Shown piece by piece: positions 1 through 9,402 of a DNA stretch of 64,000 nucleotides (the first letter of the stretch is position 1; every line of letters begins with the position of its first letter). Origin of the DNA: Actinoplanes sp. N902-109 (lineage in GTDB: Bacteria > Actinomycetota > Actinomycetes > Mycobacteriales > Micromonosporaceae); the NCBI RefSeq assembly GCF_000389965.1, contig NC_021191.1:435501-499500 (forward strand). Reading direction: 5' to 3'. The position numbers and the translations under genes were made by a program. The notes below the pieces were generated by a model that saw only the letters and a list, made by a program, of their open reading frames with translations, made no database searches and was not told where the DNA came from.

Positions 1-1301
1 AGCGCGAAACAACCGAAGGCCGCGTCTTCACCGTCACCGGTGGCGATTGGGACACGGTCACCAGCAGCATCGACCCGCTCAGCAACGAGAAGATCGTCGT
101 CAACATGGGTCCGCAGCACCCGTCGACACACGGCGTGCTGCGGCTCGTGCTGGAGCTGGAGGGCGAGACCGTCACCGAGGCCCGGCCGGTCATCGGTTAC
201 CTGCACACCGGCATCGAGAAGAACCTCGAATACCGCAACTGGACCCAGGGCGTCACGTTCGTGACCCGCATGGACTACCTGTCCAACATGTTCAACGAGG
301 CGGGCTACTGCCTCGCGGTGGAGAAACTGCTCGGCATCACCGATCAGATCACCGAGCGGACGAACACGATCCGCGTCATGTTCATGGAACTCCAGCGGAT
401 CGCGTCGCACCTGGTGTGGCTCGCCACCACGGGCATGGAGCTCGGCGCGATCTCGATGATGCTGTACGGCTTCCGCGAGCGGGAGTACATCCTCGACATC
501 TTCGAGGAGACCTCCGGCCTGCGGATGAACAACGGCTACATCCGCCCCGGCGGCCTGTCCCAGGATCTGCCGGAATCCGCGGTCAAGAAGATCCGCGAAT
601 TCCTGAAGTACCTGCCCAAGAAGCTCAAGGAGTACGAGGCCCTGCTGTCCGGCCAGGTCATCTGGCAGGAGCGCACCCAGGGCGTCGCCGTGCTGGACGT
701 GACCGGCTGCCTGTCGCTGGGCATCACCGGGCCCGTGCTGCGCGCCTCGGGCCTCGCCTGGGACCTGCGCAAGACGATGCCGTACTGCGGCTACGAGACC
801 TACGAGTTCGACGTGCCGACCGCGACCACGGCCGACGTGTGGGGCCGCTACCTGGTGCGCATCGCCGAGATCCGCGAGTCGCTGAAGATCGTCGAGCAGG
901 CGCTGGACCGGCTCCGCCCCGGCCCGATCTACGTCGAGGACAAGAAGATCGCCTGGCCCTCGCAGCTCGCGCTCGGCGTCGACGGCCTGGGCAACTCGCT
1001 CGAGCACGTGGCCAAGATCATGGGCCAGTCGATGGAGTCGCTGATCCACCACTTCAAGCTGGTCACCGAGGGCTTCCGGGTTCCGCCGGGGCAGGTGTAC
1101 GTCGGTATCGAGCACCCGCGCGGCGAGTTGGGCGTGCACGCGGTGTCCGACGGCGGCACCCACCCGTACCGGGTGCACTACCGCGACCCGAGCTTCGTGA
1201 ACCTCCAGGCCATCCCCGCGATGGCCGAAGGTGCGCTGCTGGCCGACGTCATCGCCGGCGGCGCGTCCCTGGATCCCGTGATGGGTGGGTGTGACCGATA
1301 G
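1..1301 (+). CDS. nuoD: NADH-quinone oxidoreductase subunit D (5' truncated by window edge)
   Basis: This is the 49-kDa subunit of complex I, in the peripheral arm at the quinone-binding site, related to the large subunit of NiFe hydrogenases. The reading frame is open from the first bases of the window, where it reads RETTEGRVFTVTGGDWD, the usual actinobacterial N-terminus. The gene therefore starts just upstream, and the internal ATG at 105 is not the start. The motif MGPQHPSTHGVLRL follows, with GYLHTGIEKNLE and the C-terminal DPVMGGCDR. Roughly 430 residues are visible, close to full length. The stop (TAG, 1299-1301) shares one base with the GTG of nuoE, so the two are translationally coupled. 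nuoA-C are expected upstream. Confidence 0.97.
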   Translation, partial: RETTEGRVFTVTGGDWDTVTSSIDPLSNEKIVVNMGPQHPSTHGVLRLVLELEGETVTEARPVIGYLHTGIEKNLEYRNWTQGVTFVTRMDYLSNMFNEAGYCLAVEKLLGITDQITERTNTIRVMFMELQRIASHLVWLATTGMELGAISMMLYGFREREYILDIFEETSGLRMNNGYIRPGGLSQDLPESAVKKIREFLKYLPKKLKEYEALLSGQVIWQERTQGVAVLDVTGCLSLGITGPVLRASGLAWDLRKTMPYCGYETYEFDVPTATTADVWGRYLVRIAEIRESLKIVEQALDRLRPGPIYVEDKKIAWPSQLALGVDGLGNSLEHVAKIMGQSMESLIHHFKLVTEGFRVPPGQVYVGIEHPRGELGVHAVSDGGTHPYRVHYRDPSFVNLQAIPAMAEGALLADVIAGGASLDPVMGGCDR

Positions 1302-2539
1302 TGTCCGAGACGACGATCGAATTCTCCCCGGCCGCGGCGCCGCTGGCGGACAAGCTCCTGACGCCGGCGCTCGAGATTCTGGACCGCTACCCGGCGGGCC
1401 GCGAGCGCTCGGCGCTGCTTCCGCTGCTGCACCTCGTGCAGACCGAGGAGGGCTACGTCAGCCCGGCCGGCGTCGCGTTCTGCGCCGAGCTCCTGCGCAT
1501 CAACAAGGCGCAGGTCGGCGCGGTGGCGACCTTCTACACGATGTACAAGCGCCGGCCCACCGGTGACTACCTGATCAGCGTCTGCACCAACACGCTGTGC
1601 AATGTGCTGGGCGGGCAGGAGGTCTACGACACGCTCGTCGAGCACCTCGGCGTCGGCCACGACGAGACCACCGCCGACGGCTCGATCACCCTGGAGCACG
1701 CCGAGTGTCTCGCGGCCTGCGACTACGCGCCGGTGGTGACGGTCAACTACGACTACGCCATCGACCAGGCCACCCCGGACGCCGCGGTGGGCCTGGCCGA
1801 GCAGCTGCGTCGCGGTGAGCGCCCGACGCCCAGCCGCGGTGCCCGCATCTGCACGCTCAAGGAGATGCAGATCCAGCTCGCCGGGTTCGCCGACGAGCGC
1901 GAGGGTGCAGTCGCCGACGGCCGGGCCGGTGCCCCCTCGCTGCGCGGGGTGAGCCTGGCGCAGGAACACGGCGTCGCGGTGGCCGACTACAACCTCGACA
2001 CCCCGATCCCGACCACCAAACCGGCCCGCGACGAGGGTGCCAAGGCGGTCAAGGACGCGGCCCGGCCCCAGCCCGGGCCCGAGCCGGCCAAGCCGGAGTC
2101 CAAGCTGGCCGGGGTCGCGCACCGGGCGGTCGATGCGGTGAAGGCCGTCGTCGACAAGGCCGAGCGGGCCGTCGAGCACCGCCGGGAGGGGCAGCACGCC
2201 ACCCATGCCGGCGAGTCCGTCCAGCGCGGCGACGTCAAGGACCCGGAGGTGCGCGCCGCCGAGGCCCGCAACGCCGATGCCGCCACGCCCGGTCCGGCCA
2301 CCGCCGACGAGGGCAGCCGGCCGCGGTCGGGCCCCGGCCCGGCCAACCCTGCCGAGGCCACGGCCGCCGGTGACAACGCGGCAGCCGGTGACGGCAAGCC
2401 CGCCGGTGACAGCGAGCGCGGCGAAAGCATCGTGAGCGACGCCAACGCCGCCCACCGGACGAGCGATCAGCCCACCGGCCGGGACAACCCGGGGTGGCAG
2501 AACGCTCAGCGTCAGAGCGGCAACGAGGAGACGAAGTGA
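1301..2539 (+). CDS. nuoE: NADH-quinone oxidoreductase subunit E with long disordered C-terminal extension
   Basis: This is the 24-kDa thioredoxin-like subunit that carries the [2Fe-2S] cluster N1a in the NADH dehydrogenase module, paired with NuoF. The four cluster ligands are visible as C95-x4-C100 and C136-x3-C140. The conserved domain ends near residue 200. The protein is 412 residues long, whereas family members are usually 160-250. The extra ~200 residues are rich in Ala, Pro, Gly, Glu, Asp and Lys, with one probable charged helix around residues 265-300, and look intrinsically disordered. It starts at a GTG overlapping the nuoD stop and ends at a TGA overlapping the nuoF GTG. Confidence 0.95.
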   Translation: MSETTIEFSPAAAPLADKLLTPALEILDRYPAGRERSALLPLLHLVQTEEGYVSPAGVAFCAELLRINKAQVGAVATFYTMYKRRPTGDYLISVCTNTLCNVLGGQEVYDTLVEHLGVGHDETTADGSITLEHAECLAACDYAPVVTVNYDYAIDQATPDAAVGLAEQLRRGERPTPSRGARICTLKEMQIQLAGFADEREGAVADGRAGAPSLRGVSLAQEHGVAVADYNLDTPIPTTKPARDEGAKAVKDAARPQPGPEPAKPESKLAGVAHRAVDAVKAVVDKAERAVEHRREGQHATHAGESVQRGDVKDPEVRAAEARNADAATPGPATADEGSRPRSGPGPANPAEATAAGDNAAAGDGKPAGDSERGESIVSDANAAHRTSDQPTGRDNPGWQNAQRQSGNEETK

Positions 2540-3852
2540 CTCAGCCACGGCGTGAGGTTCTCCAGAAACTGACCCCCGTCCTCACCAAGCGCTGGCTGTC
2601 GCCGGATGCCTGGACCATCGACACGTACGAACGGCTCGACGGCTATCTCGCCGTCCGCAAGGCCCTCGAGGTCCACCCGGACGACCTGATCCAGCTGATC
2701 AAGGACTCGGGTCTGCGCGGTCGCGGCGGTGCCGGCTTCCCCACCGGTCTCAAGTGGGGCTTCATCCCGCAGGGCGACGGCAAGCCGCACTACCTGGTGA
2801 TCAACGCCGACGAGGGCGAGCCGGGCACCTGCAAGGACGTCCCGCTGATGACCTACGACCCGCACTCGCTGGTCGAGGGCGCGATCATCGCGGCGTACGC
2901 CATCCGGGCCAGCCGGGCGTTCATCTACATCCGCGGCGAGGCGGTGCACGCGGCGCGGCGGCTGCGCAACGCCGTCAAGGAGGCGTACGCCAAGGGCTAC
3001 CTCGGCGAGAACATCCTCGGCTCCGGGTTCGACCTGGACCTGGTGGTGCACAGCGGCGCCGGGGCGTACATCTGCGGTGAGGAGACCGCGCTGCTGGACT
3101 CGCTGGAGGGCTTCCGCGGCCAGCCCCGGCTGCGACCGCCGTTCCCCGCGGTGGCCGGCCTGTACGCGAGCCCGACGGTGGTCAACAACGTGGGGACGAT
3201 CGCCTCGGTGCCGTACATCGTGCTCGGCGGAGCCGCGTGGTGGAAGAGCATGGGCACGGAGAAGTCGTCCGGTCCGATGATCTACTCGCTCTCCGGCCGG
3301 GTCGCCAACCCGGGGCAGTACGAGTGCGGCCTCGGCATCACCCTGCGGGAGCTGATCGAGCTGGCGGGCGGCATGAAGCCCGGCCACAACCTGAAGTTCT
3401 GGACGCCGGGTGGCTCGTCGACGCCGCTGCTCACCGCCGAGCACATCGACACCGCGATGGACTTCGAGGGCGTGTCCGCGGCCGGCTCGATCCTGGGCAC
3501 CACGGCGATGCAGATCTTCTCCGACCAGGACTGCCCGGTCTACGCGACCTGGCGCTGGCTGGAGTTCTACCACCACGAGTCCTGCGGCAAGTGCACCCCG
3601 TGCCGCGAGGGCAACTACTGGATGGTGCGCACCTACCGGCGGATCCTCTCCGGCGAGGGCACCTACCAGGACCTGGACACGCTCCAGGACACCGCGGACA
3701 ACATCTTCGGGCGCTCGTTCTGCGGTCTGGGTGACGGCGCGGCGACCCCGGTCGTGTCCACGCTGAAGTTCTTCCGGCAGGACTACCTCGACTACATCGA
3801 GGGCCGGACGGCTCCGCGGCTGTCCGCGAAGACCCTGGTAGGAGCGCACTGA
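2536..3852 (+). CDS. nuoF: NADH-quinone oxidoreductase subunit F (NADH- and FMN-binding)
   Basis: This is the 51-kDa subunit where NADH gives a hydride to FMN. The glycine-rich flavin/nucleotide motif GRGGAGFPTGLKWG lies at about residues 60-74, and a second motif GAGAYICGEETALL at about 173-186. The [4Fe-4S] N3 ligands are C350, C353, C356 and C396 (ESCGKCTPCREG and SFCGLGDGA). I chose the GTG at 2536, which overlaps the nuoE stop as GTGA and has a GAGGAG ribosome site just upstream. The ATG at 2494 lies inside nuoE and would add 14 non-conserved residues. The result is 438 residues, normal for the family. The stop overlaps the ATG of nuoG. Confidence 0.97.
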   Translation: MTQPRREVLQKLTPVLTKRWLSPDAWTIDTYERLDGYLAVRKALEVHPDDLIQLIKDSGLRGRGGAGFPTGLKWGFIPQGDGKPHYLVINADEGEPGTCKDVPLMTYDPHSLVEGAIIAAYAIRASRAFIYIRGEAVHAARRLRNAVKEAYAKGYLGENILGSGFDLDLVVHSGAGAYICGEETALLDSLEGFRGQPRLRPPFPAVAGLYASPTVVNNVGTIASVPYIVLGGAAWWKSMGTEKSSGPMIYSLSGRVANPGQYECGLGITLRELIELAGGMKPGHNLKFWTPGGSSTPLLTAEHIDTAMDFEGVSAAGSILGTTAMQIFSDQDCPVYATWRWLEFYHHESCGKCTPCREGNYWMVRTYRRILSGEGTYQDLDTLQDTADNIFGRSFCGLGDGAATPVVSTLKFFRQDYLDYIEGRTAPRLSAKTLVGAH

Positions 3853-6320
3853 TGACCGACGTCGCCAAGAAGACCGATGAGGTCACGCTCACCATCGACG
3901 GGGTGGAGGTGACGGCCGCCAAGGGCGAGCTGGTCATCCGGGTCGCCGAGCGGATGGGCATCGCGATCCCGCGGTTCTGCGACCACCCGCTGCTGGCCCC
4001 GGCCGGTGCCTGCCGGCAGTGCCTGGTCGAGGTGGAGGGCCAGCGCAAGCCGGTCGCCTCCTGCACCCAGACGGTCGCCGAGGGCATGGTGGTCAAGACC
4101 CAGCTCAGCTCGCCGGTCGCCGCGAAGGCGCAGGGCGGCGTGATGGAGCTGCTGCTGGCCAACCACCCGCTCGACTGCCCGACCTGCGACAAGGGCGGCG
4201 AGTGCCCGCTGCAGAACCAGGCGATGAGCAACGGCCGCACCGACTCGCGCTTCCACGAGCACAAGCGCGAGTACGAGAAGCCGATCCACATCTCCAGCCA
4301 GGTGCTGCTGGACCGGGAGCGCTGCATCCTCTGCCAGCGGTGCACGCGCTTCTCCGAGGAGATCGCCGGCGACAAGTTCATCGACCTGATGGACCGCTCG
4401 TCCGGCGAGCAGATCAACGTCTACCGCGACGACTTCTTCGGCGGCGAGGGCACCGGCGACGGACAGGTCGGCGACGGTGCCGGGGACGTGCCGTTCAACT
4501 CGTACTTCTCCGGCAACACCATTCAGATCTGCCCGGTCGGCGCGCTCACCGGCGAGCAGTACAGGTTCCGCGCCCGCCCGTTCGACCTCGTCTCCACGCC
4601 GACGACGTGCGAGCACTGCGCGGCCGGCTGCTCGATGCGGGCCGACCACCGCCGCGGCAAGGTGCTGCGCCGGCTGGCCGGTGACGACCCGGCGGTCAAC
4701 GAGGAGTGGAACTGCGACAAGGGCCGGTGGGGCTTCCGCTACGCCACCGGTTACGACCGCATCACCACCCCGCTGGTGCGCGACGGGAACACCGGCGAGC
4801 TGCGCGAGGCGTCCTGGTCCGAGGCGCTGCTCGCGGCGGCCGAGGGGCTGGCCGCGGCCAAGCAGCGGGGCGTCGGTGTGCTCACCGGGGGCCGGTTGAC
4901 CGTCGAGGACGCCTATGCGTACGCGAAGTTCGCCCGGGTCGCGCTCGGCACCAACGACATCGACTTCCGGGCCCGGCCGGTGTCCACCGAGGAAGCCGAC
5001 TTCCTGGCCGCCTCGGTCGCCGGGGTCTCCGACGTCACCTACGAGGATGTCGAGAACGCCCCGTCGGCGGTCATCGTCGGGCTGGAGCCCGAGGAGGAGT
5101 GCCCGATCCTCTTCCTGCGCCTGCGCAAGGCCCACGGCAAGAAGAAGCTGCAGGTCACCGCGGTGGCGCCGTTCCTGACCCGGGGCTTCGAGAAGCTCGG
5201 CGCGACGCTGGTCACCGCGGTGCCCGGCGACGAGGCCCGGCTGCTCGGCACGGACCCGGCGGTCGCCGCCGCGCTCGCCGCCCCGGGTTCGCTGCTGATC
5301 GTCGGTGAGCGGCTCGCCACCGTGCCCGGCGGACTGTCCGCTGCCGCGGCGCTGGCCGCGCGCACCGGGGCCCGGCTCGCCTGGGTGCCGCGGCGCGCCG
5401 GTGACCGGGGTGCGGTGGACGCCGGCTGCCTGCCCAACCTGCTGCCCGGCGGCCGGGCGGTCGCCGACTCGGCTGCCCGGGCCGAGCTCGCGGCGGCCTG
5501 GGATGTCGAGGCGCTGCCGATGGCAGCCGGCCGTGACACCGACGCGATCATCTCGGCGGCTGCCGACGGCTCGCTCGGTGCTCTGCTGGTGGCCGGTGTC
5601 GACCCGGGCGACCTGGCCGACCCGCGCCTCGCCGAGCAGGCCCTGGACGCGGTGCCGTTCCTGGTCAGCGTCGAGCTGCGGCAGAGCGCCGTGACCCGGC
5701 GTGCCGACGTGGTGCTGCCGATCGCCCCGGCTGCCGAGAAGTCGGGCACGTTCATGGACTGGGAGGGGCGGCTGCGCACGTTCGGCACCGTCCTGCCGAC
5801 CGGCGCGATGACCGACGGCCGGGTGCTCGAAGCCATCGCCTCGCTGATGGACGTGGCCCTGGGCACCGGTGACGTCGACGCGATCCGGCGCGAGCTGGGC
5901 ACGATGCCGGCCAGCCGGTCCGCGCGCCCGGCCCAGCCGGAGGTCGCCGCGGGCAGCCTGCCGAAGCCCGGGCCGGGCGAGGCGGTGCTGGCGTCCTGGC
6001 ACCAGCTGATCGATCTCGGCTCGCTGCTCGACGGCGACGAGGTGCTGGCCGGTACGGCCCGGCCGGTGCTGGCCCGGATCGGCAAGGACCTCGCCGAGTC
6101 GCTCGGCGTGGCCGACGGCGACGCGGTCACCATCGGCACCGACCGTGGTGCGATCACGCTGCCGGTGGCGATCACCGAGATGCCGCCGCAGACGGTCTGG
6201 CTGCCCACGAACTCGCCCGGTGCGACGCTGCGGCGCAGCCTCGGCGTCACCGCCGGGGCCGTGGTGCGGCTGACCGCCGGCAAGCCGGGGCCGATCCTCG
6301 CTGCTCAGGGGGACAACTGA
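3852..6320 (+). CDS. nuoG: NADH-quinone oxidoreductase subunit G
   Basis: This is the 75-kDa iron-sulfur subunit that relays electrons from NuoF to NuoI. The cluster ligands can be read directly. [2Fe-2S] N1b: C43, C54, C57, C71. N5: H105, C109, C112, C118. N4: C158, C161, C164, C227. A further C253-x2-C256-x3-C260 with C288 fits the extra N7 [4Fe-4S] site present only in some bacterial NuoG proteins. The C-terminal half is a molybdopterin-oxidoreductase-like fold without an obvious active cofactor site. At 822 residues it has normal length for actinobacteria. The ATG overlaps the nuoF stop (ATGA), and its TGA overlaps the nuoH ATG. Confidence 0.96.
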   Translation: MTDVAKKTDEVTLTIDGVEVTAAKGELVIRVAERMGIAIPRFCDHPLLAPAGACRQCLVEVEGQRKPVASCTQTVAEGMVVKTQLSSPVAAKAQGGVMELLLANHPLDCPTCDKGGECPLQNQAMSNGRTDSRFHEHKREYEKPIHISSQVLLDRERCILCQRCTRFSEEIAGDKFIDLMDRSSGEQINVYRDDFFGGEGTGDGQVGDGAGDVPFNSYFSGNTIQICPVGALTGEQYRFRARPFDLVSTPTTCEHCAAGCSMRADHRRGKVLRRLAGDDPAVNEEWNCDKGRWGFRYATGYDRITTPLVRDGNTGELREASWSEALLAAAEGLAAAKQRGVGVLTGGRLTVEDAYAYAKFARVALGTNDIDFRARPVSTEEADFLAASVAGVSDVTYEDVENAPSAVIVGLEPEEECPILFLRLRKAHGKKKLQVTAVAPFLTRGFEKLGATLVTAVPGDEARLLGTDPAVAAALAAPGSLLIVGERLATVPGGLSAAAALAARTGARLAWVPRRAGDRGAVDAGCLPNLLPGGRAVADSAARAELAAAWDVEALPMAAGRDTDAIISAAADGSLGALLVAGVDPGDLADPRLAEQALDAVPFLVSVELRQSAVTRRADVVLPIAPAAEKSGTFMDWEGRLRTFGTVLPTGAMTDGRVLEAIASLMDVALGTGDVDAIRRELGTMPASRSARPAQPEVAAGSLPKPGPGEAVLASWHQLIDLGSLLDGDEVLAGTARPVLARIGKDLAESLGVADGDAVTIGTDRGAITLPVAITEMPPQTVWLPTNSPGATLRRSLGVTAGAVVRLTAGKPGPILAAQGDN

Positions 6321-7696
6321 TGTACATCCTTGCCGCCGCGCAGGATCCGACGCTGCAGACGTTCGAGGACGACGTCTGGTGGATGACGCTGATCAAGCTG
6401 TTCGGCGTGTTCGTGATCCTGCTGCTGCTGACCCTCTTCACGATCAACTACGAGCGCAAGGTCGTGGCCCGGATGGCAGTCCGGCCGGGCCCCAACCAGG
6501 TCGGCCCCAAGGGCTGGCTGCAGAGCCTCACGGACGGCCTCAAGCTGCCGTTCAAGGAGGAGATCATCCCGAAGACCGCCGACAAGGTGGTCTACTTCAT
6601 CGCCCCGGTCATCTCGGCGACCTGCGCGTTCACCGCGTTCTCGGTCATCCCGTTCGGGCCGGTGGTGTCGATCTTCGGGCATCACACCGCGCTGCAGCTC
6701 ACCGATGTGCCGGTCTCGGTGCTGGTGCTGCTGGCCTGCTCCTCGATGAGCGTGTACGGCGTGGTGCTGGCCGGCTGGGCGTCCGGGTCGACGTACCCGC
6801 TGCTCGGTGGGCTGCGGTCGAGCGCGCAGATGATCTCGTACGAGGTCGCCATGGGGTTGTCGATCGTCGCGGTGTTCATGACCGCCGGGTCGATGTCCAC
6901 GTCGCAGATCGTCAAGGCGCAGGCCGGCAACGGCACGGCGAGCTTCGACATCCTCGGCTGGAACCCGACGGCGCCGAGCTGGTACGCGATCCTGCTGCTG
7001 CCCAGCTTCGTCATCTACTGCATCGCGGCGGTCGGCGAGACCAACCGCGCCCCGTTCGACCTGCCCGAGGCGGAGTCCGAACTGGTCGGTGGTTTCCACA
7101 CCGAGTACTCGTCGTTCAAGTTCGCGCTGTTCTTCCTCGCCGAGTACATCAACATGATCACCGTCTCGGCGTTCGCCACCACGCTGTTCCTCGGTGGCTG
7201 GCGGGCCCCGGCGCCGATCACCAGCTTCTGGGCCGGTGCCAACTCCGGCTGGTGGCCGCTGCTCTGGTGGCTGGTCAAGGTGCTCATCCTGCTGTTCGGC
7301 TTCATTTGGCTGCGCGCCACGCTGCCCCGGATGCGCTACGACCAGTTCATGCGGTTCGGCTGGAAGGTCCTGATCCCGATCAACCTGGTCTGGATCCTGT
7401 TCCTGGCCGGCGTCCGGGTCACCAACGACCGCATCGACGGGGGTCAGCGCTGGCTGGTCTACATCGTCGCGGCAGTGGTCGTGCTCGGCATCGCCCTGCT
7501 GTGGCCGGCCAGCAAGAAGCAACGCCAGTACTCCATCGAGGAGCAGCTCGCCGCGCGGCCGCCGGGCAGCTTCCCGGTGCCGCCGATGGACCTCCAGGTC
7601 CCACCCAGCCCGCGTGCCCGCCGCGCGGTCGCCGAACGCCAGCCCGCCACGGTAGGCGGCACGCCCGCGCCGGACGACGAAGAGAAGGAGGTGTGA
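6320..7696 (+). CDS. nuoH: NADH-quinone oxidoreductase subunit H
   Basis: This membrane subunit of complex I forms the quinone chamber and links the peripheral and membrane arms. About eight hydrophobic helices are visible. The conserved RPGPNQVGPKGWLQSLTDG segment is near residues 55-73, and the acidic loop ETNRAPFDLPEAESELVGGF is near residues 240-260. A hydrophilic tail of about 60 residues (after SKKQRQYS) extends past the last helix, as in many actinobacterial NuoH proteins. The protein is 458 residues. The ATG overlaps the nuoG stop and the gene ends one base before the nuoI GTG. Confidence 0.97.
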   Translation: MYILAAAQDPTLQTFEDDVWWMTLIKLFGVFVILLLLTLFTINYERKVVARMAVRPGPNQVGPKGWLQSLTDGLKLPFKEEIIPKTADKVVYFIAPVISATCAFTAFSVIPFGPVVSIFGHHTALQLTDVPVSVLVLLACSSMSVYGVVLAGWASGSTYPLLGGLRSSAQMISYEVAMGLSIVAVFMTAGSMSTSQIVKAQAGNGTASFDILGWNPTAPSWYAILLLPSFVIYCIAAVGETNRAPFDLPEAESELVGGFHTEYSSFKFALFFLAEYINMITVSAFATTLFLGGWRAPAPITSFWAGANSGWWPLLWWLVKVLILLFGFIWLRATLPRMRYDQFMRFGWKVLIPINLVWILFLAGVRVTNDRIDGGQRWLVYIVAAVVVLGIALLWPASKKQRQYSIEEQLAARPPGSFPVPPMDLQVPPSPRARRAVAERQPATVGGTPAPDDEEKEV

Positions 7697-7697
7697 C

Positions 7698-8330
7698 GTG
7701 GGTACGTTCACCGGCTCCTTCAAGGGCTTCGGGGTGACCTTCGCGCACATGTTCCGCAAGGTCATCACGACCGACTACCCGTTCTCACCGCCGAAGCCGG
7801 CGCCGCGCTACCACGGCCGGCACATCCTCAACCGGCACCCGGACGGCCTGGAGAAGTGCATCGGCTGCGAGCTGTGCGCCTGGGCCTGCCCGGCTGACGC
7901 CATCTATGTCGAGGGCGGCAACAACACCGACGAGATGCGCTTCTCGCCCGGTGAGCGGTACGCGAGCATCTACCAGATCAACTACGCCCGGTGCATCTTC
8001 TGCGGGCTGTGCATCGAGGCCTGCCCGACCCGTTCGCTGACCATGAGCAACGAGTACGAGCTGGCCCGGGACAGCCGCCAGGACCTGATCTTCACCAAGA
8101 AGGAGCTGCTGGCGCCGCTGCTGCCGGGCATGGAGCAGCCGCCGCACCCGATGCGGCTGGGCGACACCGACAAGGACTACTACGTCGGTGCGCTGACCAA
8201 CCCGGGGACGTCGGCCGGTGCCGAACGGGCGCCCTGGAGCCAGTCGGGCACGCAGGACGCCTCGACCGCGGACGGCTCGGCCGACCGCCCGGAGACGGCC
8301 GGCACGGTACGGAAGGAGGCCACGCGATGA
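7698..8330 (+). CDS. nuoI: NADH-quinone oxidoreductase subunit I (two [4Fe-4S] ferredoxin domain)
   Basis: This is the 23-kDa ferredoxin-like subunit holding clusters N6a and N6b, the last relay before N2 and quinone. Two classic motifs are present: C54-x2-C57-x2-C60-x3-C64 (CIGCELCAWACP) and C99-x2-C102-x2-C105-x3-C109 (CIFCGLCIEACP). The core is about 180 residues, and a further 30 polar residues at the C-terminus look disordered. The start is a GTG (7698) preceded by GAAGGAGG (7684-7691). The stop overlaps the nuoJ ATG. Confidence 0.97.
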   Translation: MGTFTGSFKGFGVTFAHMFRKVITTDYPFSPPKPAPRYHGRHILNRHPDGLEKCIGCELCAWACPADAIYVEGGNNTDEMRFSPGERYASIYQINYARCIFCGLCIEACPTRSLTMSNEYELARDSRQDLIFTKKELLAPLLPGMEQPPHPMRLGDTDKDYYVGALTNPGTSAGAERAPWSQSGTQDASTADGSADRPETAGTVRKEATR

Positions 8331-9094
8331 CGCTGTACGCGGCAGCGGCCGCCGCCCATGTCTCCACCGCCGAGGCCTGGGGTTTCTGGATCCTGGGGAG
8401 CCTCGCCGTCATCGGTGCCCTCGGCATGGTGCTCGCGCGCAACGCGGTGCACTCCGCCCTGTGGCTCGTCGTGACGATGCTGTGCCTGGGCTTCCTGTAC
8501 GTGGTCAACTCCGCGCCGTTCCTCGGTGCGGTGCAGATCATCGTCTACACCGGCGCGATCATGATGCTGTTCCTGTTCGTGCTGATGCTGGTCGGCCGGG
8601 ACGCCTCCGACTCGCTGATCGAGACGCTGCGCGGGCAGCGGGTCGCGGCGATCCTGCTCGGCGTCGGTTTCGGGGTGCTGGTCGCCACCGGTCTGGCCCG
8701 CTCGCTGAGCGGCAACGACGTGGTGGGACTGAGCGAGGCCAACTCGGCGGGCAACGTGCAGGGCATCGCCCGGCTGCTGTTCACCAAGTACGTGTTCGCC
8801 TTCGAGGTCACGTCCGCGCTGCTCATCACGGCGGCGGTCGGCGCGATGGTGCTCGCCCACGTGGAGCGCGCCAAGGCGGATGTCGCGGACCAGGTCACGC
8901 GGATGCGCGAGCGTTTCCGGCCCGGTAACTACCCCGGTCCCAAGGCGGGTCCGGGCGTCTACGCCAACACCATGTCGGTCGCCGCGCCGGCTCGGCTGCC
9001 CGACGGCAACGAGTCGCAGCGGAGCCTGTCGCCCATCCTTCCCGTCCGTGAGCTGAGTGCCAGCGAGGCCGCACCGAAGAGGACAGAGAAGTGA
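8327..9094 (+). CDS. nuoJ: NADH-quinone oxidoreductase subunit J
   Basis: This is a membrane-arm subunit of complex I. It has five predicted transmembrane helices in the first ~165 residues, including the conserved VYTGAIMMLFLFVLML segment whose flexible helix takes part in the proton-transfer cycle. The ATG at 8327 overlaps the nuoI stop as ATGA and has GGAAGGAGG upstream (8310-8319). This gives 255 residues, and the reading frame that is open further upstream lies inside nuoI. The C-terminal ~75 residues are hydrophilic and poorly conserved. The stop overlaps the nuoK GTG. Confidence 0.95.
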   Translation: MTLYAAAAAAHVSTAEAWGFWILGSLAVIGALGMVLARNAVHSALWLVVTMLCLGFLYVVNSAPFLGAVQIIVYTGAIMMLFLFVLMLVGRDASDSLIETLRGQRVAAILLGVGFGVLVATGLARSLSGNDVVGLSEANSAGNVQGIARLLFTKYVFAFEVTSALLITAAVGAMVLAHVERAKADVADQVTRMRERFRPGNYPGPKAGPGVYANTMSVAAPARLPDGNESQRSLSPILPVRELSASEAAPKRTEK

Positions 9095-9390
9095 CACCTG
9101 ACTATTACCTCGTACTCGCGGCCATCTTGTTCACCATCGGCGCCGCCGGGGTGCTCGTCCGCCGCAACGCCATCGTGCTGTTCATGTGCATCGAACTGAT
9201 GCTGAACGCGGCGAACCTCGCACTGGTGACCTTCAGCCGGATCAACGGCAGCCTCGACGGCCAGATCATCTCGTTCTTCGTGATGGTCGTCGCGGCGGCC
9301 GAGGTCGTGGTCGGGCTCGCGATCATCATGTCGATCTTCCGGACCCGGCGCTCGGCCAGCGTCGACGACGCCAACCTCCTCAAGTACTAA
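9091..9390 (+). CDS. nuoK: NADH-quinone oxidoreductase subunit K
   Basis: This small membrane subunit (99 residues, the usual size) has three transmembrane helices. The conserved buried glutamates lie in MCIELMLNAANL and in the helix starting AAAEVVVGLAI; they form part of the proton channel between NuoJ and NuoN. The GTG start overlaps the nuoJ stop (GTGA). A 12-base gap with AAGGGG separates it from nuoL. Confidence 0.97.
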   Translation: MTPDYYLVLAAILFTIGAAGVLVRRNAIVLFMCIELMLNAANLALVTFSRINGSLDGQIISFFVMVVAAAEVVVGLAIIMSIFRTRRSASVDDANLLKY

Positions 9391-9402
9391 AGGGGCCGTC
9401 AC

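Noticed and set aside
2494..2535. Upstream ATG as the start of nuoF
   Set aside because: It lies inside nuoE and the added residues are not conserved. The GTG at 2536 overlaps the nuoE stop and follows a ribosome site.
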